A stretch of 64,000 bases of DNA, from the NCBI RefSeq assembly GCF_030817315.1, contig NZ_JAUSZF010000001.1:2871001-2935000 (forward strand), read 5' to 3'. Positions 46,397 to 55,115 of the stretch are shown here, in pieces. Numbering within the stretch: the first letter of the stretch is position 1; each line of letters starts with the position of its first letter. The notes below the pieces were generated by a model. The model was given only the letters and a program-made list of their open reading frames with translations, was not told where the DNA came from and did no database searches. The position numbers and the translations under genes were made by a program. Source of the DNA: Sphingomonas faeni (lineage in GTDB: Bacteria > Pseudomonadota > Alphaproteobacteria > Sphingomonadales > Sphingomonadaceae).

Positions 46397-47089
46397 TCAT
46401 CCGGACGCCACGGCCCCCCAAATCGGATCCTTGATCCCCTTCATAAACGCCGCATGCGCCGCAAGGTCTCCCTCGCTCACCGCGAAAACACGCGGCGGAC
46501 GAACGACACGAGGCGCCTGTGCGACGATCGGAGTCGATGCGCTGCTGCCGGTGGCGTTGAGCAGGCCGAGGCCGATCTGGCGACCACCCATCAGCTCGAC
46601 ATAGACCTGCGCAAGCAACTGAGCGTCGAGCAGCGCGCCGTGCAGCACACGGTGGCTGCGATCGATCCCGAAGCGTGAGCAGAGCGCATCGAGCGAATGC
46701 TTGGCGCCCGGATGACGGCTGCGCGCGATCTGCAGCGTGTCGACCATCCGCTTCATGTGGATGATCTGGCGGCCGCATTTCGTCAGCTCGCCGTTTAGGA
46801 ACGAGAAGTCGAAGCCGGCATTGTGCGCGATCATCGGCGCATCGCCGACGAAGTCCAGCAGATCCTCGACGGCGTCGGCGAATCTGGGCTTGTCGGACAG
46901 GAACTGTTGGCTGAGGCCGTGGACGTTGAACGCCTCGACCGGCATGTCGCGTTCTGGATGGTAATAGGCGTGAAAGGTGCGGCCGGTCTCGACCCTGTTG
47001 ACCATCTCGACGCAGCCGATTTCGACCATGCGGTCGCCCCCGGAAAAACTGAGGCCGGTGGTTTCGGTATCGAAGACGATCTCACGCAT
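46397..47089 (-). CDS. dnaQ: DNA polymerase III subunit epsilon
   Basis: A 230-residue 3'-5' proofreading exonuclease. The three Exo motifs are clear: VFDTETTGLS at the N-terminus, HNAGFDFSFLNGEL in the middle and HGALLDAQLLAQVY near residue 150, with H and D as metal-bound residues. The C-terminal tail after LLNATGSSAS should bind the alpha subunit. It is the fifth gene outward from oriC in a run all on the minus strand (ppsR, maf, aroE, coaE, dnaQ), an order also seen at the Caulobacter origin. Confidence 0.95.
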   Translation of the reverse strand: MREIVFDTETTGLSFSGGDRMVEIGCVEMVNRVETGRTFHAYYHPERDMPVEAFNVHGLSQQFLSDKPRFADAVEDLLDFVGDAPMIAHNAGFDFSFLNGELTKCGRQIIHMKRMVDTLQIARSRHPGAKHSLDALCSRFGIDRSHRVLHGALLDAQLLAQVYVELMGGRQIGLGLLNATGSSASTPIVAQAPRVVRPPRVFAVSEGDLAAHAAFMKGIKDPIWGAVASG

Positions 47090-47104
47090 CGTGATGGTAT
47101 CGGC

Positions 47105-47680
47105 TCAGATTTCCAAGGATGCAAGCACCGCCCGGACTTGCGCACGTGTCTCGTCGAAGCTGATGTCCGTGCGGATGACATGATCCGCGCGGGCGCGTTT
47201 CTCGGCGTCGGGGGTCTGGCGAGCCAAGATCGCGGCGAACTTCTCTACGGTCATGCCGGGGCGGGCAAGGACGCGCGCACGTTGGACGTCGGGGGCCGCG
47301 GAGACGACGACGATCAGGTCGACGTTGCGATTGCCGCCGGTCTCGAAGAGCAAGGGGACGTCGAAGACGACTCGCTTGCCGGTATGTTGGGCGAGGAAGG
47401 CGACACGCTCTTCGCCCACCGCCGGGTGGACGATGGCTTCGAGGCGCTTGATCGCGGCATCGTCGCCAAACACAGCCGCGCCGAGTTTGGTACGGTCGAT
47501 TGCGCCATTCGCGGTCGTGCCGGGGAAGGCGGCTTCGATCGTGGGGACCAGCCGACCGCCGACACCCAGCAACCCGTGAACGGTCGCGTCGGCGTCGAAT
47601 ACGGGCACGCCCTCGTCGGCGAACATCGCAGCGACGGTCGACTTGCCCATTCCGATCGAGCCGGTCAGCCCGATGATCAT
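47105..47680 (-). CDS. coaE: Dephospho-CoA kinase
   Basis: A 191-residue kinase for the last step of coenzyme A synthesis. The P-loop [17 protein letters not shown] is at residues 4-20, followed by [11 protein letters not shown] and [19 protein letters not shown]. It is cytosolic. It is joined to aroE by a 4-bp overlap and ends 15 bp before dnaQ. Confidence 0.95.
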   Translation of the reverse strand: MIIGLTGSIGMGKSTVAAMFADEGVPVFDADATVHGLLGVGGRLVPTIEAAFPGTTANGAIDRTKLGAAVFGDDAAIKRLEAIVHPAVGEERVAFLAQHTGKRVVFDVPLLFETGGNRNVDLIVVVSAAPDVQRARVLARPGMTVEKFAAILARQTPDAEKRARADHVIRTDISFDETRAQVRAVLASLEI

Positions 47681-48489
47681 TTGACCAGCAACGCCCGGAG
47701 GTCCTCGTCACGATCGCGCGGAGGTTCCACGTGGAACAATATCTCGAATGCTACTGCTGCTTGGCCGATGAGCATTTCCAGGCCATCGACGGTTTCAAGG
47801 TCCCGCGCGCGCGCCGCCTTGAGCAGACCCGTTTCGAGGGGCGAGTAGACGATATCGTAGACCAGCGAGTCCGGGTCGAGCGCGCCGAGGTCGATATCTA
47901 GCGGCGGTTGACCGGTCATGCCGAGGACGCTGGCGTTGACGAGCAAGCGCGAAGGCGGGGCGGCGGGACCGATCGGGAGTGCCTGGCCCTTCAGCCCGAA
48001 CGCCGACAGCAGCGCTGCACCCTTGAGCGGATTGCGGTTGAGGATGGTCACCGGGCCGACGTCCATTCGGGATAGCGCGAAAAGGATCGCGCGGGCCGCG
48101 CCGCCGGCGCCGATCACCGTGACGGGTTGGCCGGCGATATCGAGATCGTCGATCGGCGCCCAGAATCCGGCGGCATCGGTGTTGGTGCCGATGCAGTCTC
48201 CCGCCTGGTTGCGGAAAACGGTGTTAATCGCGCCGATCGTCCCGCGGACGTCGCCGGGGTCGGAAACGTGGTCGAGCGCGGCGAGCTTGTGCGGCATGGT
48301 GATGTTGCACCCGCGCCAGGCGAGGTCGGCTTTGCGCTCGGCAAAATAGGCGGGGAGTTCGTCCGGTGTTACGTGTTTGTGGCGATACTCGGCGTCGATC
48401 CCGAGCGCGTCGAGCCAGAAGCCGTGGATCAGTGGAGATTTCGACTGTGCGATCGGATCGCCGATCACTTCTGCATAGGGGCGGGTCAT
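47677..48489 (-). CDS. aroE: Shikimate dehydrogenase (NADP+)
   Basis: A 270-residue enzyme reducing 3-dehydroshikimate to shikimate for aromatic amino acids. The substrate site is seen in [20 protein letters not shown] and [14 protein letters not shown] (K in PHK is catalytic), and the NADP site in [20 protein letters not shown]. Its C-terminus reads [13 protein letters not shown], where FHVE is encoded by a parS-like palindrome (47723-47738). It overlaps coaE by 4 bp. Confidence 0.95.
   Translation of the reverse strand: MTRPYAEVIGDPIAQSKSPLIHGFWLDALGIDAEYRHKHVTPDELPAYFAERKADLAWRGCNITMPHKLAALDHVSDPGDVRGTIGAINTVFRNQAGDCIGTNTDAAGFWAPIDDLDIAGQPVTVIGAGGAARAILFALSRMDVGPVTILNRNPLKGAALLSAFGLKGQALPIGPAAPPSRLLVNASVLGMTGQPPLDIDLGALDPDSLVYDIVYSPLETGLLKAARARDLETVDGLEMLIGQAAVAFEILFHVEPPRDRDEDLRALLVK
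47723..47738. other. parS-like site within aroE
   Basis: GGTTCCACGTGGAACA differs from the perfect palindrome TGTTCCACGTGGAACA only at the first base. It lies about 2.4 kb from oriC on the side opposite to parAB. ParB binding is inferred from the sequence. Confidence 0.75.
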
Positions 48490-48499
48490 TCGAAGCTCC

Positions 48500-48555
48500 G
48501 TGTTCCCCGCGATGGTGGGGATCCAGTTTGGGCACCCGCCTTCGCGGGTGAGCGC
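48500..48555. repeat. Family C-like palindrome, partial
   Basis: TGTTCCCCGCGATGGTGGGG...ATCCAG with TGGGCACCCGCCTTCGCGGG. The arms are shorter and less exact than at 37514. A further GC-rich hairpin (CCTCCCCCTTGCAAGGGGG) lies at about 48608-48630. Together they fill the gap between aroE and maf. Confidence 0.6.
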
Positions 48556-48642
48556 GGTTTAGTCTACTGCAGTTGGATTGCCATGCGCCGTCCGCCGCCA
48601 CGAACAATCCTCCCCCTTGCAAGGGGGATCAGAAGTTTCGGA

Positions 48643-49233
48643 TTATGCCGGCAATTCGCCACGCACGCGCAGGAAATCGAGGACGTTCAGCAGCGGCATC
48701 CCCAGCACAGTGAACTGGCTCCCCTCGATCTTGGCGAAGAGTTGCGCGCCGGGGCCCTCGATACGGTAGCAGCCGACGCAGCCTGAGATCGCGGGCCATT
48801 CCGCATCCAGATAGGTTTCGATGAACGCGTCGGACAGCGGGCGGACGTGCATCTTCGCGCGCTCGACGTGGCGCCATATCGCCTGGCCGTTTTCGGCGAT
48901 GACCGCGGCGCTCCAGAGGTCGTGCCGTTTGCCCGACATCAACCGCAGATGCGCCGCCGCGTCCGCGCGGTCGACTGGCTTGTCGAGGATCGTGCCGTCC
49001 TCCAGCGCGACCAGCGAGTCGCTGCCGAGGACGAGATAGCCCGGCATGCGCGCCGACACTTTGACCGCCTTCAACTCCGCCAGCGCATCGGCGAGATCGC
49101 GCGGGGGCAGGTCGCGGAGCGCCGCCTTGGCCGCATCCTCGTCGACGCCTGCGAACGTCGCCTCGAACGGTACGCCCGCCGCGGTCAGCATCGCGCGACG
49201 CGAGGCGCTTTGCGAGGCGAGGATCAGGCTCAT
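48643..49233 (-). CDS. maf: Maf family nucleotide pyrophosphatase
   Basis: A 196-residue protein of the Maf/YhdE/YceF family, which hydrolyses non-canonical or bulk nucleoside triphosphates. The N-terminal motif LILASQSASRRAMLTAAGVP is the typical S-x-R-R site. LVLGSDSLVAL and KPVDRADAAAHLRLMSGKRH (Asp-x-Ala type) follow. The start at 49233 was chosen by homology and because it gives a 4-bp overlap with the end of ppsR. In Caulobacter the homologue is the second gene from the origin. Confidence 0.93.
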   Translation of the reverse strand: MSLILASQSASRRAMLTAAGVPFEATFAGVDEDAAKAALRDLPPRDLADALAELKAVKVSARMPGYLVLGSDSLVALEDGTILDKPVDRADAAAHLRLMSGKRHDLWSAAVIAENGQAIWRHVERAKMHVRPLSDAFIETYLDAEWPAISGCVGCYRIEGPGAQLFAKIEGSQFTVLGMPLLNVLDFLRVRGELPA

Positions 49234-50063
49234 GCCTCGACCTTCACGGCGTCGTCGCTGCGGCGCTGGTTGCATAAGGCGATGATCGCCGCCGCCGTCT
49301 CCTCGATCGAACGCCGCGTGACGTCGATCACCGGCCAGCCATTGTCGGCGAACATGCGTCGCGCAAACGCCAGTTCGCGCATCACCGCTTCCTCCTCGAC
49401 ATAGGATGTGTCGGGCTGCTGGTTGAGCGACAGCAGGCGGTTGCGGCGTACTTGGATAAGTCGGTCGGCACTCGTCGTAAGGCCGACGATCAGCGGGTTC
49501 TTGAGGCCATACAGGATCTTCGGCGGCGGGCTCTCGACCACGATCGGGATATTCGCGGCCTTGTAGCCCCGGTTGGCAAGGTAGATCGAGGTCGGCGTCT
49601 TCGACGAGCGCGACACGCCTGCGAGGACGATATCGGCCTCCTCCCATTCCTCCCACGCAATCCCATCGTCGTGCGCGATCGTCCACTGGATCGCATCGAC
49701 GCGGGCAAAATACGCGGCATCGAGGACGTGCTGACGACCCGGCCGCGCCTTCGCCTGCTGCCCGAGCAGGCCGGAAAGCGCATCGTTGACCGGGTCGAGC
49801 GGCGCTACTGCCGGCAACCCAAGCGCCAAACACCGCTGCTCGAGAATCCGCCGCGTTGTCGGGTTCACCAGCGTGAAGATCACCAGCCCGGGGTTCTGCG
49901 CAATTTCCTGGAGGATGCGTTCGAGATGCGCTTCGGTCCGGACCATCGGCCAGAAATGGCGCACCGTCTCGACGTCATCATATTGTGCCAGCGCCGCCTT
50001 AGCGATGTTCTCCAGCGTCTCGCCGGTCGAGTCCGACAACAGATGAAGGTGAAGCCGCATCAT
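49230..50063 (-). CDS. ppsR: Pyruvate, water dikinase/phosphate dikinase regulatory protein (DUF299)
   Basis: A 277-residue bifunctional kinase/phosphorylase of the DUF299 family. It adds or removes phosphate on phosphoenolpyruvate synthase or pyruvate phosphate dikinase depending on ADP and phosphate. The start LHLHLLSDSTGETLENIAKA and the P-loop-like GVSRSSKTPTSIYLANRGYK are diagnostic. It is the first gene on the left side of oriC. The start could be ATG 50063 or 50060. It overlaps maf by 4 bp. Confidence 0.92.
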   Translation of the reverse strand: MMRLHLHLLSDSTGETLENIAKAALAQYDDVETVRHFWPMVRTEAHLERILQEIAQNPGLVIFTLVNPTTRRILEQRCLALGLPAVAPLDPVNDALSGLLGQQAKARPGRQHVLDAAYFARVDAIQWTIAHDDGIAWEEWEEADIVLAGVSRSSKTPTSIYLANRGYKAANIPIVVESPPPKILYGLKNPLIVGLTTSADRLIQVRRNRLLSLNQQPDTSYVEEEAVMRELAFARRMFADNGWPVIDVTRRSIEETAAAIIALCNQRRSDDAVKVEA

Positions 50064-50391
50064 CGGCGTTCTGTCCCCGGCGAGTGGGTCCCTGGGTATG
50101 AATCTGTGGATAACATGGGGAAAAGAGCTAGCGTAACTCGCCCCCCTCGCCAAGCGACCGTGGCGTCGTGGATAACAGTGATTCTATCCACACGCTCGCG
50201 CACAGCCGCCGATTTTATCCACAGGCTGTGGGTAACGGGGAGCCTTGAATCGAATCAGCGCGTTTGTGCGGGTGCCGAGGGGTCAAGCTGTTGGCATTTC
50301 CGGGATCACCGCATAAGTCCCGGGTTCAACCGCCCAACCACTGCAACAACCTAATTCTTGAATCTTCTTATAGTAGAAGAAGGGTGCTCCG
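50064..50391. other. oriC: Chromosomal replication origin (oriC)
   Basis: The 328-bp divergent gap between ppsR and hemE. It holds five DnaA-box-like 9-mers: TTATCCACA as its inverse at 50105-50113 and forward at 50215-50223, TTATCCACG inverse at 50167-50175, CTATCCACA at 50184-50192, and TTACCCACA inverse at 50227-50235. An AT-richer stretch with a TCTTCT/AGAAGA dyad (50343-50380) could be the unwinding element. Five GANTC sites are also present. The hemE-oriC-DUF299-maf order is the same as in Caulobacter. Genes on both sides run away from it. Confidence 0.88.
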
Positions 50392-51441
50392 CTGACCGAT
50401 CCGACCCCCAACTCGCCTGTCTTAAAGCCGCTGTTGGCGACCCTTCGGGGTGAGCAGCAGGCGGTCCCGCCGCTGTGGCTCATGCGGCAGGCGGGGCGGT
50501 ATCTCCCCGAATACCGCGAGCTGCGTGCCGAGAAGGGTGGCTTCCTCGCGCTCGCGACCGATCCCGATGCGGCAGCCGAGGTGACGCTCCAACCGATCCG
50601 CCGGTTCGGGTTCGACGGTTCGATCCTGTTCTCGGACATCCTGATGATTCCCTGGGCGCTCGGCCAGGATCTGAGCTTTGGGGTGGGCGAGGGGCCTCGG
50701 CTCGAGCCGGCGCTGGTCGACCATGCGCTGGATCGGTTGCAACCGGTCATGAGCCGGCTGGAGCCGGTCTATGGCACCGTCGCGAAGGTTGCCGCTGCCT
50801 TGCCTGCTGCGACGACGTTTCTGGGCTTTGCGGGGTCTCCCTGGACGGTCGCGACCTATATGGTGGCGGGGAAGGGGAGCAAGGATCAGTCCGAGACGCG
50901 GCGCTTTGCCTATCGTGATCCCGAGGCGTTCGGCGCGATCATCGATGCGATCGCGGACAACACCGTCGAGTATCTCGCGCGACAGATCGAAACGGGCGTC
51001 GACGTGGTGCAGTTGTTCGACAGCTGGTCCGGCTCGCTCTCGCCCGCGCAGTTCGAACGCTGGGTGATCGCGCCGACCGCGTCGATCGTCGAGCGGCTCC
51101 ACGCGCGCTGCCCCGGCGTGCCGATCATCGGCTTTCCCAAGGGGGCAGGGGGCAAGCTTCCCGCTTATGCGCGGGAAACCGGCGTCGATGCGATCGGGCT
51201 GGACGAGACGGTCGATCCGGTCTGGGCACACGCATCGTTGCCTGCGGACATGCCGGTGCAGGGCAATCTCGATCCGCTCGCGCTGATCGCGGGCGGAGCG
51301 GATCTCGATGCGGCGACCGACCGGATTCTGGCGGCGTTCGTCGAGCGCCCGCACGTCTTCAATCTCGGCCACGGCATCCTGCCCGACACGCCCATCGCGC
51401 ACGTCGAGCAGCTGATCGCCCGCGTAAGGAGCACGACATGA
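50392..51441 (+). CDS. hemE: Uroporphyrinogen decarboxylase
   Basis: A 349-residue enzyme that decarboxylates uroporphyrinogen III to coproporphyrinogen III in heme synthesis. The hallmark PPLWLMRQAGRYLPEYREL is near the N-terminus, with GFAGSPWTVATYMVAGKGSK, VVQLFDSWSGSLSP and PVQGNLDPLAL further on. The first in-frame TTG (50434) would cut off LKPLLATLRGE, which aligns with other HemE proteins. The better start is CTG at 50392 (TDPTPNSPVLKPLL), with AAGAAGGG 7-8 nt before it. No ATG or GTG is available upstream of the conserved part. It overlaps hemJ by 4 bp. Confidence 0.93.
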   Translation: MTDPTPNSPVLKPLLATLRGEQQAVPPLWLMRQAGRYLPEYRELRAEKGGFLALATDPDAAAEVTLQPIRRFGFDGSILFSDILMIPWALGQDLSFGVGEGPRLEPALVDHALDRLQPVMSRLEPVYGTVAKVAAALPAATTFLGFAGSPWTVATYMVAGKGSKDQSETRRFAYRDPEAFGAIIDAIADNTVEYLARQIETGVDVVQLFDSWSGSLSPAQFERWVIAPTASIVERLHARCPGVPIIGFPKGAGGKLPAYARETGVDAIGLDETVDPVWAHASLPADMPVQGNLDPLALIAGGADLDAATDRILAAFVERPHVFNLGHGILPDTPIAHVEQLIARVRSTT

Positions 51442-51899
51442 GCGGTTTTCTCGGCGCTGCGTATGACTGGGTGAAGGCGGCGCATCTGATCTTCGTGATC
51501 TTCTGGATGGCCGGGCTGTTCATGCTGCCGCGCTACCTCGTGTATCATCAGGAGGCGCTCGCGGCCGGAAATGCGGGCGAGGCCGCGAACTGGGTCGAGC
51601 GCGAGGGCAAGATTCGGCATATCATCCTGACGCCGGCGATGATCGTCGTCTGGGTGCTGGGAATCGCCTTGGCGCTGAACCTTGGGCTGGCGGACGGTGC
51701 GCCCGGGCTCGGGTGGCTGCACCTGAAGCTGCTGCTGGTGTTCCTGTTGACGGGGTATCACGGTTGGATGGTCGGCTATGCGAAGAAGCTCGCCGCGGGG
51801 AAGCCGACGCTGACGGGGAAGCAGTTGCGGATGCTGAACGAAGTGCCGGCGCTCGCGGTCACGCTGATCGTCGTGTTGGCGATCGTGAAGCCGTTCTGA
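51438..51899 (+). CDS. hemJ: Protoporphyrinogen oxidase HemJ
   Basis: A 153-residue membrane protein with four hydrophobic helices. It oxidises protoporphyrinogen IX to protoporphyrin IX in bacteria without HemY or HemG. The conserved start YDWVKAAHLIFVIFWMAGLF contains the essential histidine, and FMLPRYLVYHQEAL and LRMLNEVPALAVTLIVVLAI are typical. The ATGA overlap with hemE links two heme steps in one operon next to the origin. Confidence 0.93.
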   Translation: MSGFLGAAYDWVKAAHLIFVIFWMAGLFMLPRYLVYHQEALAAGNAGEAANWVEREGKIRHIILTPAMIVVWVLGIALALNLGLADGAPGLGWLHLKLLLVFLLTGYHGWMVGYAKKLAAGKPTLTGKQLRMLNEVPALAVTLIVVLAIVKPF

Positions 51900-52112
51900 C
51901 AGCGTGTTCTCCTGCGTTCGCAGGAGAACGGTAAGAGCGGTTCTCCCGTCCCCGCTTGACTAACCCGCCCCCCAATTCTAACCCCTTCTCCCAACACGGC
52001 CTCCTGGCGTCCTGCCCGGTCGTGTCCTGCCAGCTTCGTCTCGCCCAGTTTCGCTTCCCAAGCGTACCCGCCGACCGAGCTATTGCCCGTTGATTGCTAT
52101 CCGGAAATCCCC

Positions 52113-53369
52113 ATGCATCTCAAAGACCTGAAGAAGAAGAAGCCCGCCGAGCTGGTCCAGCTGGCCGAGGAATTGGGGGTCGAGAGCGCCTCGACGCTGC
52201 GCAAGCAGGACCTGCTGTTCGCGATCCTGAAGGTGCAGGCTGACAATGGCGACCAGATCATGGGGCTCGGCACGATCGAGGTCCTGCCCGACGGCTTTGG
52301 CTTCCTGCGCTCGCCGGAGTCGAACTATCTGGCCGGTCCTGACGACATCTATATCTCGCCGAACCAGGTGCGGAAGTTCGGGCTGCGCACCGGCGACACG
52401 GTCGAAGGCGAGATCCGCGGGCCGAAGGATGGCGAGCGCTATTTCTCGCTGGTGAAGCTCACGGCCGTCAACTTCGACGACCCCGACGTCGTCCGCCACC
52501 GCGTCAATTTCGACAACCTCACGCCGCTCTACCCCGAGAGCAAGCTGACGCTCGATCCCGCCGACCCGACCGTCAAGGACAAGTCGGCGCGGGTGATCGA
52601 CATCGTGTCGCCGCAGGGTAAGGGCCAGCGCACGCTTATCGTCGCGCCGCCACGTGTTGGTAAAACCGTCATGTTGCAGAACATGGCCAAGGCGATCACC
52701 GACAATCACCCCGAGGTGTTCCTGATCGTCCTGCTGATCGACGAGCGCCCCGAGGAAGTCACCGACATGCAGCGCAGCGTGAAGGGCGAGGTCGTCAGCT
52801 CGACCTTCGACGAACCCGCGCAGCGCCACGTCCAAGTCGCTGAAATGGTGATCGAAAAGGCCAAGCGCCTAGTCGAGCACAAGAAGGACGTGGTGATCCT
52901 GCTCGACTCGATCACGCGTCTGGGTCGCGCCTACAACACCGTCGTGCCGTCGTCGGGCAAGGTCCTGACCGGTGGTGTCGATGCGAACGCACTGCAGCGT
53001 CCGAAGCGCTTTTTCGGTGCCGCGCGCAACATCGAGGAGGGCGGTTCGCTCTCGATCATCGCCACCGCGCTGATCGACACCGGCAGCCGCATGGACGAGG
53101 TGATCTTCGAGGAGTTCAAGGGTACCGGCAACTCGGAAATCGTGCTCGATCGCAAGGTCGCGGACAAGCGCATCTTCCCGGCGCTCGACGTCGGCAAGTC
53201 GGGCACGCGCAAGGAAGAGTTGCTGGTCGACAAGGCCAAGCTCAGCAAGATGTGGGTGCTGCGTCGCATCCTGATGCAGATGGGCACGATCGACGCGATG
53301 GAGTTCCTGCTAGACAAGATGAAGGATTCGAAGACCAACGAGAATTTCTTCGACAGCATGAATCAATAA
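52113..53369 (+). CDS. rho: Transcription termination factor Rho
   Basis: A 418-residue hexameric RNA helicase. The N-terminal domain ([20 protein letters not shown]) and the OB-fold RNA-binding domain ([20 protein letters not shown]) precede the ATPase core. Walker A is [13 protein letters not shown] (about residue 175-187), Walker B is [15 protein letters not shown], and the arginine finger region is [11 protein letters not shown]. Length is typical. The start at 52113 was preferred over the TTG at 52083. It lies 213 bp after hemJ with no gene between. Two hairpins follow its stop. Confidence 0.96.
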   Translation: MHLKDLKKKKPAELVQLAEELGVESASTLRKQDLLFAILKVQADNGDQIMGLGTIEVLPDGFGFLRSPESNYLAGPDDIYISPNQVRKFGLRTGDTVEGEIRGPKDGERYFSLVKLTAVNFDDPDVVRHRVNFDNLTPLYPESKLTLDPADPTVKDKSARVIDIVSPQGKGQRTLIVAPPRVGKTVMLQNMAKAITDNHPEVFLIVLLIDERPEEVTDMQRSVKGEVVSSTFDEPAQRHVQVAEMVIEKAKRLVEHKKDVVILLDSITRLGRAYNTVVPSSGKVLTGGVDANALQRPKRFFGAARNIEEGGSLSIIATALIDTGSRMDEVIFEEFKGTGNSEIVLDRKVADKRIFPALDVGKSGTRKEELLVDKAKLSKMWVLRRILMQMGTIDAMEFLLDKMKDSKTNENFFDSMNQ

Positions 53370-53441
53370 CCGGATGCGGCCTGCGCCAAACTAGCGCGGG
53401 ACTCGCACCGGTTCGGCCGGCGGGGCAGGGCCCCGACCGAC

Positions 53442-53515
53442 GACATGGGCTTTGCCCATGTCCTGCCAAGAAGACCAAAGCGGCACGCGAGAGCATGGCT
53501 TTCGCGTGCCGCTTT
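53442..53515 (+). terminator. Double hairpin after rho
   Basis: First GACATGGGC-TTT-GCCCATGTC (53442-53462), then a 14-bp stem AAAGCGGCACGCGA with TCGCGTGCCGCTTT (53477-53515) followed by GCTATT. The second looks like an intrinsic terminator of rho. Confidence 0.65.
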
Positions 53516-53557
53516 GCTATTACCCCACCATGAAATCCGTCACCGGGAGCTGACATC

Positions 53558-54292
53558 TTGAGTATCATCGCCATGCTGGCAACCGCCGCATCGGGAGTCG
53601 CCGGACCCGGCTCACCGCTGGAGATTTGGCAGCACATCGTCGCGGACTTCTCCAACCTCGGCGATCCGAAGGCGCTCGCCGCGTTCGGATCGGTCCTGAT
53701 GATCGACCTCGTCCTGGCGGGCGACAACGCGATCGTCGTCGGTGCACTCGCCGCCGGCCTCCCGGCCGATCAGCGCAAGAAGGTCATCCTGATTGGTATC
53801 GGCGCGGCGCTGGTGCTGCGCATCTTCTTCGCGCTGATCGTGACGTGGTTGATGGGCATCGTCGGGCTGATCTTCGCGGGCGGCCTGTTGCTGCTGTGGG
53901 TCTGCTGGAAGTTCTGGCGCGAAATCCGCGAGGGCGCACAGAACGCAGGGTCCGAGGAGATCGAGGGCGATGAACGCTCGGGTCTGCGGTCCTCGAAGGG
54001 TTTCGCAAGCGCGGCCTGGGCGGTTGCCGTTGCCGACGTGTCGATGAGCCTGGACAACGTCTTGGCGGTCGCTGGCGCGGCGCGCGAGCATCCGGGCATC
54101 CTCGTCATCGGCCTGCTGCTGTCGGTCGCGATGATGGGTCTTGCCGCGAACTACATCGCGCGCGTCATCAACAAGTATCGCTGGATCGCCTATATCGGTC
54201 TCGCCGTGATCCTCGTGGTTGCGATCAAGATGATCTACGAAGGCTGGGTCGGCACCGGCGATACGCTGGGGATTATCACGCTGCTGCGCTGA
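53558..54292 (+). CDS. TerC-family integral membrane protein
   Basis: A 244-residue protein with about seven hydrophobic helices. The TerC motifs SVLMIDLVLAGDNAIVVGAL (with the conserved D-x3-AGDNA) and AVADVSMSLDNVLAVAGAA (second Asp motif) are clear and likely bind metal. It belongs to the YjbE-like group (Integral membrane protein TerC). Recent work links such proteins to manganese export and metal loading of secreted proteins; tellurite resistance is only the historical name. It is followed by a strong bidirectional terminator. Confidence 0.92.
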   Translation: MSIIAMLATAASGVAGPGSPLEIWQHIVADFSNLGDPKALAAFGSVLMIDLVLAGDNAIVVGALAAGLPADQRKKVILIGIGAALVLRIFFALIVTWLMGIVGLIFAGGLLLLWVCWKFWREIREGAQNAGSEEIEGDERSGLRSSKGFASAAWAVAVADVSMSLDNVLAVAGAAREHPGILVIGLLLSVAMMGLAANYIARVINKYRWIAYIGLAVILVVAIKMIYEGWVGTGDTLGIITLLR

Positions 54293-54314
54293 TCGATCGC
54301 CGATTGTGGGATAG

Positions 54315-54353
54315 AAAAAGGCCTTGCCATGTGATCCCGGCGAGGCCTTTTTC
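54315..54353. terminator. Bidirectional intrinsic terminator between terC and the dienelactone hydrolase gene
   Basis: AAAAAGGCCTTGCC and GGCGAGGCCTTTTT pair with one G-T or mismatch, loop of about 11 nt. A-run and T-run on both sides allow it to end both convergent transcripts. Confidence 0.85.
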
Positions 54354-54413
54354 ATATCTGTCGTCAGCGCCCCCGTCATGCTGGAATAAGCCCGGGCTGA
54401 CGGGGAGGGGACG

Positions 54414-55115
54414 TTAGCCCAGGTTCTCCGCGAAGAACCTTGCCGTACGCTCATCGGCCAGCTTCGCAGATGCGTTCGAGCGCCGCTCGCCGAACTCGGT
54501 CGCGAAGCCGTGATCCTCGCCCGCGTAATCGTAGATCCTCACCTTGGGGTGATCGTCGAGCCCGGCATGCATCGCCGCCTGCGCGTTCTTGTCGACGAAG
54601 TGATCCTCCTGCGGCACGTGCAACAGCACCGGGTGGGCGATCGCGTGCTTCTCGCCCAACAGACCGTCGATCCCGACGCCGTAATAGCCGACGCTCGCAT
54701 CAACGTCGGTCCGGGCCGCGGTCATGAACGCTAGCCGTCCGCCGAGGCAGTAGCCCACTACGCCGACCTTGCTGCTATCGCCGAGCTCGGCACGCGCCGT
54801 GCGGATCGTGGCCTCGATATCTGCCACGCCCTTATCTTGGTCGAACTGCCCCATGAGCTCGAGCGCGTGATCGAACTCGGGCTTGATGTCCGGATCCAGT
54901 TCGATGCCGCGTTCCAGCCGCCAGAACAGGTCGGGCGCGATCGCCAGATAGCCGGCCTCGGCGAGCGTATCGCACTTGCGGCGGATGCCTGCGTTCACGC
55001 CGAAGATTTCCTGAATCACGATGATCGCGGCTTTGGGCGTGCCGGCGGGGGCGGCGCGATAGGCATGGAAATCGCCAGAGCCGTCGAGCGTCGCGATGGT
55101 TGTCGTGTTCGTCAT
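54414..55115 (-). CDS. Dienelactone hydrolase family protein
   Basis: A 233-residue alpha/beta hydrolase. The nucleophile is the cysteine of GVVGYCLGGRLAF (about residue 122), with Asp in HVPQEDHFVD and His in AGEDHGFATEF completing the Cys-Asp-His triad. The Glu of VIQEIFGVN near residue 35 is the usual partner that activates the cysteine. In degradation pathways such enzymes open dienelactone to maleylacetate, but many chromosomal copies have unknown roles. The start at 55115 follows AAGGAGGA. Its start overlaps the end of the methyltransferase gene by 4 bp. Confidence 0.9.
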   Translation of the reverse strand: MTNTTTIATLDGSGDFHAYRAAPAGTPKAAIIVIQEIFGVNAGIRRKCDTLAEAGYLAIAPDLFWRLERGIELDPDIKPEFDHALELMGQFDQDKGVADIEATIRTARAELGDSSKVGVVGYCLGGRLAFMTAARTDVDASVGYYGVGIDGLLGEKHAIAHPVLLHVPQEDHFVDKNAQAAMHAGLDDHPKVRIYDYAGEDHGFATEFGERRSNASAKLADERTARFFAENLG

